Translations under genes and position numbers: made by a program
NCBI GenBank assembly: GCA_003170575.1
Contig: PMZB01000201.1
Location: 1 to 5,778, forward strand
Reading direction: 5' to 3'
Origin: Chlamydiia bacterium
GTDB taxonomy: Bacteria; Chlamydiota; Chlamydiia; Chlamydiales; FEN-1388
DNA length: 5,778 bases
Notes under the pieces: model-generated
Seen by the model: the letters and a program-made list of their open reading frames with translations, nothing else
What the model was told of the DNA's origin: nothing
Database searches by the model: none
In this document: positions 1 through 5,778 of the stretch, piece after piece
Position numbering within the stretch: the first letter of the stretch is position 1
Layout: every line of letters starts with the position of its first letter

Positions 1-22
1 GCTATATATTAACTTTGGTTAT

Positions 23-28
23 TATAAT
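23..28 (+). promoter_or_regulatory. Possible -10 element of the effector gene
   Basis: The hexamer TATAAT matches the bacterial sigma-70 (chlamydial sigma-66) -10 consensus exactly. It lies 31 bases before the preferred ATG at 60, which would give a leader of about 25 bases. A -35 box at 17-bp spacing would fall at the window edge, and the visible bases there do not resemble TTGACA. The region is AT-rich, so a chance match is possible. Confidence 0.4.
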
Positions 29-46
29 CTTTTGTTTAAATACAAC

Positions 47-52
47 AAGGAA
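47..52 (+). promoter_or_regulatory. Ribosome binding site that fixes the effector start at 60
   Basis: AAGGAA lies 7 bases before ATG 60. It is the reason to prefer that start over the in-frame TTG at 15, which would add 15 residues and has no Shine-Dalgarno sequence visible in front of it. Confidence 0.65.
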
Positions 53-59
53 TCAACAA

Positions 60-1343
60 ATGAATCCAATTCCACCTCTTTGCAGTTCATCTATTCCCAG
101 CTCCACTGGCGAGACTATAAGAGAAGCCTCTCAATCTCAATGGGAAACAGAGCTCGAGGCTCTTATCTCAAGACTCGACCAACTCACACCAGGAACATCT
201 GACCCATGCCTCAACACAGATCTGGAAGCGTTTTTTCCAAAACTTCAGCAAAATGGATTTTTCGGCACCCAGACACCCTTGACCTGGGCTATATCAAAAG
301 AAATTGAGTGCTTGGTTTCATGGTTGCTGGAGCATGGCGCACGTGCAGATCAGGAAGATGGCACCAAGAAGACGCCTTTGTCTTACGAAGCAGCCCCCTT
401 AAATCTGGATATAATGGAGCTTCTAATCAGACATATCACTCTCCCTGATAGTGAATTGATACGGCCCAATATATATCTACTCAACCAGCCTAATATCCCT
501 TCCAATTTTCGCGAAATGGTCCATTCTTCCTTGGAAAGGTTAGAAAAAACGAGGAAAGATTCACACCTCGTTTTAATCACATATGATCCTACAAACACCC
601 GAAATTGTCATAATCTTTTTGACAGCACAAGTGCCGGAAAAGGATCCAGCACACTTATTTTCTATTCGGGATTAGAAAGCAGTTATTTTTCTGCTGACGG
701 CACGTCTGTCACTCAACCAAACTTTGTGGGACTTGCTCATGAACTTATGCATGCTCATCATGCTTCTAAGGGAAAGGCTGCCGACCTTGGTACAGAGTGC
801 GATATGATGGTTTGGACACATGACGAAGAATACAAGACCATCGTGGGCTTTCCGTCTAAAAATCCAGCGCGAAAAACCTCAAAAATTACAGAAAACGCCC
901 TTCTCGCAGAGCTCGGTTTACTAGAAAGAATAGGTCATGGATTTCCCCCTCACAACGATAATCAGACTCCTTTTTCTCTAAGGACCCAAGCAACCGCTGA
1001 ACTGTATCGAAAATTCTGTAGAGAGTTTCATTATCAAGGCCAAGCGCACAATCCGCCTCCCTCACGACGTATCCAAGTTACTCCAGAATATTTCGGAGCT
1101 TCAAAGAAAGCATGTCTCCTGCATATTGGTTATTCGGAAAACAAAGGAACGATATCTGTGCTGACTTCACTCAATCTTACCCGTCCTTCAAAGCATTACC
1201 TTTGGCTAAACTACGCACGCAACAAATGGCCGCCAGAACTAGAACTAAAGAAAGTCTGCCCACCCTATGCTGATGTCAAAGTATATAGTATGGGCATATA
1301 CCGCCTGAGTGAAGCAGAAGCAAAACTAGCAGAAACTTCTTGA
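60..1343 (+). CDS. Ankyrin-repeat M91-family (NleD/HopH1-like) zinc metallopeptidase, predicted secreted effector
   Basis: The 427-residue product starts at ATG 60, behind a good ribosome binding site. Residues 1-20 are rich in Ser, Thr and Pro with no hydrophobic signal peptide, as is common in type III secretion substrates. Residues 70-125 hold two ankyrin-like repeats: TPLTWAI with WLLEHGA, then TPLSYEAA with IMELLIRH. The catalytic core is HELMH at 227-231 (two zinc-binding His and catalytic Glu228). DEEYKTIVG (255-263) and ITENALLAELG (276-286) follow, resembling the conserved downstream blocks of Peptidase_M91. Known M91 members NleD and HopH1 are type III effectors, and NleD cleaves host JNK and p38 MAP kinases. 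By inference this protein acts inside a eukaryotic host cell, but its substrate is unknown. Residues 300-427 match nothing I recognise. The protein is roughly twice the size of NleD as I remember it. No terminator is visible after the stop. Protease family is fairly sure; secretion is inferred. Confidence 0.8.
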   Translation: MNPIPPLCSSSIPSSTGETIREASQSQWETELEALISRLDQLTPGTSDPCLNTDLEAFFPKLQQNGFFGTQTPLTWAISKEIECLVSWLLEHGARADQEDGTKKTPLSYEAAPLNLDIMELLIRHITLPDSELIRPNIYLLNQPNIPSNFREMVHSSLERLEKTRKDSHLVLITYDPTNTRNCHNLFDSTSAGKGSSTLIFYSGLESSYFSADGTSVTQPNFVGLAHELMHAHHASKGKAADLGTECDMMVWTHDEEYKTIVGFPSKNPARKTSKITENALLAELGLLERIGHGFPPHNDNQTPFSLRTQATAELYRKFCREFHYQGQAHNPPPSRRIQVTPEYFGASKKACLLHIGYSENKGTISVLTSLNLTRPSKHYLWLNYARNKWPPELELKKVCPPYADVKVYSMGIYRLSEAEAKLAETS

Positions 1344-1354
1344 AATCGTAGGTT

Positions 1355-1414
1355 ATTGAACAAAAGACGTCGGCAGGCAGCCCACGAAGTACTGTAGGCA
1401 CGCTTACTGAAATC
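1355..1414 (+). pseudogene. 20-codon uvrA relic
   Basis: In the frame starting at 1355 this segment reads IEQKTSAGSPRSTVGTLTEI, identical to residues 85-104 of the intact UvrA (bases 3134-3193). The DNA matches at 51 of 60 positions, and all 9 differences are synonymous third-position changes. Similarity stops sharply on both sides. The frame has a TAG two codons upstream and a TAA at 1424-1426, with no start codon, so it is not a gene. It lies 11 bases after the effector stop, on the same strand as uvrA. The purely synonymous divergence says it separated while under selection as UvrA. It therefore probably comes from another functional copy, such as the second module of the same gene or a foreign uvrA, and not from recent copying of module 1. 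Confidence 0.85.
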
Positions 1415-1429
1415 ACAGTCTCATAAATT

Positions 1430-2644
1430 TCAATGCTGTTGCTTTATAATATTTTCTATCAGACTTACAAGATCAGCTGATTTTTTCCACGGAAGAGCTA
1501 TCCCTCCAATGTGTTTCTGTATCTCCTCTCCTGCATATATGAGGAAGCTGTGAGATGTGTCTGCCGTTGTTTCAATACTTTTTTCCAAGCTATTCCACTG
1601 CTGTAATCCTTTAAAAAAATCAGTCCTTACTTCAGAACTACTTTTTATTTCAACAGGGAACAATTTTCCAGCAACATCGATAAGACAATCGACTTCTATT
1701 CTTCCATTTTTATCCCTCCAAAAATAGATAGGAGGGCGCTCTCCGCGATTAAAGTACTGTTTGGCTATATCAGCCAAGATAAAATTCTCAAAAATACTTC
1801 CCCATGACGGATGAAGGGCAAGCTGCTCTTTTGAAGAGATGCGTAAAAGGTTACATACCAGGCCTGTATCATAAAAATACAGTTTGGGCATCTTGGTTAT
1901 ACGCTTATTAAAATTTTTAAAATGAGGCTCAAGAAGAAAGATAATATAGCTTGCTTCCAACGTAGAGAGCCACCTCTTTGCCGTCGGAACACTTATACCA
2001 CACACAGTTGCTAAATCAGAAAGATTGAGAAGGTTTCCGACACGCGCGGCACAAAGCTGAATAAATTTTTGGAAGGAAGTTAAATCTCCGACATGGACAA
2101 GCTGTCTAACATCTCGTTCCACATAAGTCTGTAGGTATGAAGGATATAACCGTTGAGGATCAAAATGTTCATTATAGAGCCGAGGGTAACATCCACGGAA
2201 AACAACATCTTCTACGTTCCCTGTGATAAGGTCGTTTTGTAAAAGTTCGCTTAAAGAAAGAGGAAGCAGAGTAACTAGGCCGACACGGCCAGCAAGTGAT
2301 TGACTAATAGCTTGATTCATCAAAAAGTTTTGTGAACCTGTAAGTATAAAATAACTTTTCCTCTTCTTTGAGTCGACATCAAGCTGAATATAGGACAAAA
2401 GTGATGGGACATACTGAAATTCATCAAGAATGATGCCGTGCTCATTTTCATATGTTTCCAAGAATTTTTTTGGCTCGTTTGTAGCAAATTCTCTCGTTGC
2501 CGGATTTTCAAGAGACAGAAACTTGTGCTTTGGATAGTAGAGCTGAACAAGAGTTGTTTTTCCAGATTGTCGTGGGCCAAGAATGGCGATAACTGGAAAG
2601 CTAGCATACAATTTTAGAGTTTTGGCAAGCGATCGAGTATACAT
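1430..2644 (-). CDS. AAA_14 / DUF4143 family ATPase
   Basis: The 404-residue protein belongs to a widespread prokaryotic ATPase family of unsettled function, often found with accessory genes. Walker A is GPRQSGKT (23-30), Walker B is IILDEF (71-76) and a sensor-1-like LTGSQ sits at 101-105. The family blocks GCYPRLY (151-157) and YVERDVR (174-180) follow. Residues 205-240 look like a winged helix-turn-helix. The DUF4143 region has YFYDTGL (256-262), FEN (285-287), EVD (317-319) and FPVEIKSS (329-336). Together these form a plausible PD-(D/E)XK nuclease-like signature with Glu286, Asp319, Glu332 and Lys334. All motifs are intact and the length is typical, so the gene appears functional. The ATG at 2644 is preceded by AAGGTG with 5-base spacing. 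It converges on the effector gene and diverges from uvrA. No partner toxin or antitoxin gene is visible, so assigning it to a toxin-antitoxin or defence system would be speculation. Confidence 0.9.
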   Translation of the reverse strand: MYTRSLAKTLKLYASFPVIAILGPRQSGKTTLVQLYYPKHKFLSLENPATREFATNEPKKFLETYENEHGIILDEFQYVPSLLSYIQLDVDSKKRKSYFILTGSQNFLMNQAISQSLAGRVGLVTLLPLSLSELLQNDLITGNVEDVVFRGCYPRLYNEHFDPQRLYPSYLQTYVERDVRQLVHVGDLTSFQKFIQLCAARVGNLLNLSDLATVCGISVPTAKRWLSTLEASYIIFLLEPHFKNFNKRITKMPKLYFYDTGLVCNLLRISSKEQLALHPSWGSIFENFILADIAKQYFNRGERPPIYFWRDKNGRIEVDCLIDVAGKLFPVEIKSSSEVRTDFFKGLQQWNSLEKSIETTADTSHSFLIYAGEEIQKHIGGIALPWKKSADLVSLIENIIKQQH

Positions 2645-2649
2645 ATGGC

Positions 2650-2655
2650 ACCTTT
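2650..2655 (-). promoter_or_regulatory. Ribosome binding site of the ATPase gene
   Basis: On the minus strand AAGGTG lies 5 bases before the ATG at 2644 and supports that start. It directly abuts the inverted repeat at 2657-2691. Confidence 0.55.
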
Positions 2656-2656
2656 T

Positions 2657-2691
2657 TGTGCTATTTTAACTTTCAATATTAAATTAGCACA
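2657..2691. repeat. Operator-like inverted repeat before the ATPase gene
   Basis: TGTGCTATTTTAA (2657-2669) and TTAAATTAGCACA (2679-2691) are inverted copies matching at 12 of 13 positions, separated by 9 bases. The repeat begins 12 bases upstream of the ATPase start codon. On the minus strand it contains TAAAAT (complement of 2663-2668), a 5-of-6 match to a -10 element, though no convincing -35 box is present. The size and symmetry suit a dimeric repressor site overlapping a promoter. An RNA hairpin in the leader is the alternative. Its AT-rich arms and lack of a following U-tract make a terminator less likely. Confidence 0.5.
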
Positions 2692-2757
2692 GGCCTCAGA
2701 AAAAAGCACGAAATTTTTGTATGTGAAAAAGTAGGAGACCATAAACTCGTTTAAAGC

Positions 2758-2799
2758 AACAGTTCATATACCCCGACAAAGGAGGGGTAAGGGACTGTT
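2758..2799. repeat. Two-part GC-containing hairpin in the divergent spacer
   Basis: The outer arms AACAGT (2758-2763) and ACTGTT (2794-2799) enclose inner arms TACCCC (2769-2774) and GGGGTA (2784-2789), with a 9-base loop and an internal bulge between the stems. On the plus strand, AAAGGAGG (2778-2785), a near-perfect Shine-Dalgarno sequence, spans the loop and inner stem, but no ATG follows at a usable distance. The element ends 82 bases before the uvrA start. It may be a leader structure, a weak terminator blocking transcription from upstream (only TTTT follows closely) or a remnant of a small repeat. Confidence 0.45.
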
Positions 2800-2837
2800 A
2801 CTTTTCAAAAAGAAAAATACGGCATTTTACTCAGATT

Positions 2838-2843
2838 TATGAT
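2838..2843 (+). promoter_or_regulatory. Weak candidate -10 element for uvrA
   Basis: TATGAT matches the -10 consensus at 5 of 6 positions and lies 38 bases before the uvrA ATG. No good -35 box is found at 16-18 bp spacing. It is listed only because uvrA diverges from its neighbour and must have its own promoter in this spacer. Confidence 0.25.
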
Positions 2844-2881
2844 ATTGTTTCTTACCAATAGATTTTGTAAGATGCATTGTT

Positions 2882-5778
2882 ATGTCGAAAATTTTTGTTT
2901 GTAATGCTAATACGCATAATTTAAAAAAAGTTTCCTGCTCGATTCCGCATGGATCCATGTGTTGCGTAACGGGAATTTCAGGTTCTGGGAAAAGCTCTTT
3001 TGCCTTTGACACGCTTTTTATCGAAGGGCAAAGACGGTATATCCAATCTCTTTCCCATCATGCCAAGAGAATTATTGGAAGTTTGCCCCAGCCCGATGTA
3101 GAGTCAATTTCCGGGCTGACGCCGACACTGGCTATTGAGCAAAAGACTTCCGCTGGCAGTCCACGAAGCACTGTAGGCACACTGACAGAAATCTATGATC
3201 ACCTGCGCGTGCTGTATGCCAAAATGGCCATTCCCCATTGTCCTGTATCTGGGGAGCCGCTTGTTGCCCAAACAAAGAGCGATATCATTTATGCTATTTT
3301 CGAAAAATATTCCGGGAAAAAGATGGTGCTTTTGGCGCCATGGGGAAGGGAGCTGAGGGGGACACTCAAAGAACATTTGGAGAAGATCGAGCAGAAAGGG
3401 TTTTCCAGGGTATATCTAGATGGCACGAGTTTTTCAATATCATCGCTTTCTCATATTGATCCATCAGCACTGCACACGTTGGAAGTTGTGATCGATCGAG
3501 TTGAGGTTTCGGAAGGTCATCGAGAAAGGCTTGAGGAGTCTGTTAGTACTGCGCTTGAGCTTGGGAAAGGAGTGTGTTATCTGGTTGACCCAGAAACTGA
3601 CGAGCGGGAGCTCTTCTCCGAATCTGCCTATGCGAAAATCTCAGGCAAGTTTTATCCAAAGCTTGAACCGCAAGACTTCTCCTTTAATACACCCTCAGGC
3701 ATGTGTGAAGAGTGTCAAGGCCTAGGGCTAACCCAAGAATTTATCCTGGAAAAAATCATTGATCCTGAAAAAAGTGTGTCCCAGGATTTTTGTTCAGTAG
3801 CAGGCTCCTACAAAACAGTCCACTACGGAAACATATACGACAACCTCGCCCACATCTATTCTTTTTCGCTCGAAACTCCTTGGAAAAAGCTCTCTGAACA
3901 GGCCCAAAAAGTGCTTTTGTATGGTACAGAAAAGAAGTGGACCAGGATGGTCTTCATCAATCCAAACACAGGCTCTTCTTGGTCTGAACCTGTCCGATGG
4001 CAGGGAATCTTGCACGAAGCACGATGGAAGTACAGCCAAGCAAAGAGCAAGCGGTACAAGCAAAAGATGGAAGAGGTCATGGTCACAGGCATCTGCCCCT
4101 CTTGCAGGGCAAGCCGCCTCAAACCCTACCCATCGGCCGCCCGATTTCATGGATTTTCTCTTTCAGAGCTTGCAGCCAAAACAATTGATGATCTGCTCTC
4201 CTTTATCTCCTCTCTTACATCGCTTGACCTCACCGAGGAGATAATACGACACATTCGCACAAAGCTTGAGTTCTTGCATAAGGTGGGTGCGGGGTATTTA
4301 TCTCTGGATAGAGGGACGCTAACCCTGTCAGGCGGCGAGTTTCAGCGGGTGAAACTTGCATCCCATCTTGGAAGTGGATTAACAGGTGTGACATACGTTT
4401 TGGATGAGCCATCTATTGGACTGCACCAGCATGACACGCATAAATTAATTGATGCGCTCTTCTCCCTTAAGAAAGGTGGTAACACGCTCCTTGTTGTAGA
4501 GCATGACCCCTCAATCATGCGCGCCTCAGACTGGATCATTGATTTTGGTCCAGGCGCTGGTGTGGATGGGGGAAAACTTATTTATGAAGGCTCGCTTTCA
4601 AAATTTCGGAACGCTAAAAACTCCCTCACAGCGGACTATCTTTATGGAAAGAAAAAAATTGAACGGATGTTTCCTGACAAAAAGCCAGGGGATGCGTGGC
4701 TCAAGCTCAAAGGCACCACGCTTCACAACCTGAAAAAAGACATGCTCTCTATTCCCTTAGGCCTTTTTGTGGCAATCACCGGTGTCTCTGGTTCTGGAAA
4801 ATCCTCGCTGCTTCTTGACACACTTTATCCCGTGCTCTCCAATAAGCTCATGCGCACAACTATGACGCCAGGGCCGTACACATCCCTTTCAGGAGTAGAG
4901 CACCTCGATAAAGTGATTCACATAGATCAATCCCCTATTGGAAGAACGCCTCGATCAAATCCAGCGACCTATAGCGGCGTGTTTGATGATATTCGCTTTC
5001 TTTTTGCATCCCTTCCAGAAAGCAAAGCGAGAGGGTGGAATGCTGGACGGTTTAGCTTTAATGTGAAAGAGGGGTCGTGTCCTGTCTGCACAGGCATGGG
5101 GCTAGTACAGGTCAATGTGGATTTTCTGGAAGAGACGTGGGTCGAGTGCCAGGAGTGTAAGGGCAAGCGCTTTGACAATGAAACCCTTTCCATCAAATAC
5201 AAAGATAAATCGATCCACGATGTGCTCTCCATGACCTGCAAAGAGGCTCTTTCTCACTTTTCCGCTATTCCCCCCATAAAAAAGGGTTTGGAGATTCTCT
5301 GTAGGGTAGGCTTAGATTACTTGCAGCTAGGGCAATCCTCCACGACCCTTTCTGGGGGCGAAGCACAACGACTTAAAATCGCAAAAGAACTTGCTCGGCC
5401 AGCTACAGGAAAAACACTCTACCTTCTTGACGAACCGACCACAGGGCTTCACTTTCACGATCTATCGCGCTTACTCAATGTTCTGCATGAGCTTGTAGAT
5501 AGAAAAAACACTGTGCTTGTGATTGAGCACAATATGGATCTTGTCAGAACTGCGGATTGGATTATTGACCTTGGCCCAGGAGCTGGCGTGGATGGCGGGC
5601 ATATTATTGCTCAAGGAACGCCGCAAGAGCTTGCACAGCTTGACACACCAACAGGCAAAGCACTGCGCTCTGCTACAAAAGAGGTAAAAGCATATACCGC
5701 CCGCCCGTCAAAAGAGCTTCCCACAATCACTTTAAGGGGCGCACGCCAACACAATTTGAAAAACCTTAATCTTTCACT
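2882..5778 (+). CDS. uvrA: UvrA excinuclease ABC subunit A, tandem-duplicated chlamydial type (3' end beyond window)
   Basis: UvrA is the damage-sensing ATPase of nucleotide excision repair; it loads UvrB onto lesions. The frame is open from 2882 to the window edge (965 codons). ATG 2882 is the only usable start after the in-frame TGA at 2840, with only a weak AAGA in front. Module 1 is complete. It has Walker A GISGSGKS (31-38), CEEC and CPSC (Cys275/278 and 405/408), signature LSGGEFQR (482-489) and Walker B LDEPS (507-511). The second half has Walker A GVSGSGKS (634-641), a zinc finger with Cys733/736/756/759 (C-x2-C-x19-C-x2-C), LSGGEAQR (823-830) and LLDEPTTG (848-855). After a linker, residues from 949 (ITLRGARQHNLKNLNL) restart the UvrA N-terminus, so a second module follows outside the window. 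Two departures from E. coli-type UvrA: the first CPxC pair is AKIS (251-254), and the KGEH motif reads RGTL (159-162). The gene diverges from the ATPase. Confidence 0.95.
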   Translation, partial: MSKIFVCNANTHNLKKVSCSIPHGSMCCVTGISGSGKSSFAFDTLFIEGQRRYIQSLSHHAKRIIGSLPQPDVESISGLTPTLAIEQKTSAGSPRSTVGTLTEIYDHLRVLYAKMAIPHCPVSGEPLVAQTKSDIIYAIFEKYSGKKMVLLAPWGRELRGTLKEHLEKIEQKGFSRVYLDGTSFSISSLSHIDPSALHTLEVVIDRVEVSEGHRERLEESVSTALELGKGVCYLVDPETDERELFSESAYAKISGKFYPKLEPQDFSFNTPSGMCEECQGLGLTQEFILEKIIDPEKSVSQDFCSVAGSYKTVHYGNIYDNLAHIYSFSLETPWKKLSEQAQKVLLYGTEKKWTRMVFINPNTGSSWSEPVRWQGILHEARWKYSQAKSKRYKQKMEEVMVTGICPSCRASRLKPYPSAARFHGFSLSELAAKTIDDLLSFISSLTSLDLTEEIIRHIRTKLEFLHKVGAGYLSLDRGTLTLSGGEFQRVKLASHLGSGLTGVTYVLDEPSIGLHQHDTHKLIDALFSLKKGGNTLLVVEHDPSIMRASDWIIDFGPGAGVDGGKLIYEGSLSKFRNAKNSLTADYLYGKKKIERMFPDKKPGDAWLKLKGTTLHNLKKDMLSIPLGLFVAITGVSGSGKSSLLLDTLYPVLSNKLMRTTMTPGPYTSLSGVEHLDKVIHIDQSPIGRTPRSNPATYSGVFDDIRFLFASLPESKARGWNAGRFSFNVKEGSCPVCTGMGLVQVNVDFLEETWVECQECKGKRFDNETLSIKYKDKSIHDVLSMTCKEALSHFSAIPPIKKGLEILCRVGLDYLQLGQSSTTLSGGEAQRLKIAKELARPATGKTLYLLDEPTTGLHFHDLSRLLNVLHELVDRKNTVLVIEHNMDLVRTADWIIDLGPGAGVDGGHIIAQGTPQELAQLDTPTGKALRSATKEVKAYTARPSKELPTITLRGARQHNLKNLNLS
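5726..5778 (+). other. uvrA: Start of the second UvrA module inside the same reading frame
   Basis: Codons from 5726 encode ITLRGARQHNLKNLNLS. This parallels the N-terminus of module 1 (IFVCNANTHNLKKVSCS, residues 4-20) and the canonical UvrA opening V-x-G-A-R-x-H-N-L-K-N. It follows a proline- and lysine-containing linker (about residues 925-948) after the usual UvrA C-terminal end, with no stop between them. Confidence 0.85.

Noticed and set aside
15..59. In-frame TTG at 15 as the start of the effector gene
   Set aside because: It overlaps the likely -10 element, has no ribosome binding site and adds 15 hydrophobic or unremarkable residues. ATG 60 has AAGGAA at proper spacing.
1294..1305. 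GCATATACCGCC occurring both here and at 5690-5701
   Set aside because: One shared 12-mer is about what chance predicts in a window of this size, and similarity does not extend to either side.
1344..1429. Possible bidirectional terminator between the convergent effector and ATPase genes
   Set aside because: No stable stem followed by a T-tract was found; the spacer is mostly the uvrA relic.
2320..2607. 95-codon minus-strand frame inside the ATPase gene
   Set aside because: It is an alternative frame over the Walker A/B region of a clearly coding gene and has no recognisable protein features.
1430..2644. ATPase as part of a toxin-antitoxin or defence system
   Set aside because: The family often sits among accessory genes, but no partner gene is visible in this window, so a system cannot be supported.
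2827..5241. Multiple open frames of 60-118 codons on both strands across the uvrA region
   Set aside because: All lie within or antisense to the continuous uvrA frame, which carries every UvrA motif. They show no domain of their own.

Overview
The window most likely comes from a bacterium of the phylum Chlamydiae, probably an amoeba- or environment-associated relative rather than Chlamydia itself. The main evidence is the uvrA gene at the right end. It encodes a complete UvrA of about 920 residues, then reads without a stop into the start of a second UvrA copy. From memory, tandem-duplicated UvrA of about 1,800 residues is a hallmark of Chlamydiae. A eukaryote-directed effector-like protease at the left end fits an intracellular lifestyle. 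The genus cannot be fixed from this sequence.

Layout from left to right. (1) 60-1343, plus strand: a 427-residue predicted effector with ankyrin-like repeats, an M91 (NleD/HopH1-type) zinc metallopeptidase core and an unassigned C-terminal extension. (2) 1355-1414, plus strand: a 20-codon relic of uvrA whose peptide is identical to residues 85-104 of the intact UvrA downstream, although 9 of its 60 bases differ. (3) 1430-2644, minus strand: an AAA_14/DUF4143 ATPase with a PD-(D/E)XK-like C-terminal region, convergent with the effector. (4) 2645-2881: a 237-bp divergent spacer containing an operator-like 13-bp inverted repeat next to the ATPase start and a separate GC-rich two-part hairpin. 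(5) 2882 to the window end, plus strand: uvrA, cut by the window edge.

The three genes are not an obvious operon or pathway. uvrA is a housekeeping nucleotide excision repair gene. The effector and ATPase look like accessory genes beside it. The uvrA relic between them suggests that recombination or partial uvrA duplication shaped the locus. The most informative oddities are the relic, the loss of one conserved Cys pair and of the KGEH-type motif in UvrA module 1, and the unusual architecture of the M91 protein. I see no RNA genes, CRISPR arrays, insertion sequences or complete transposases.
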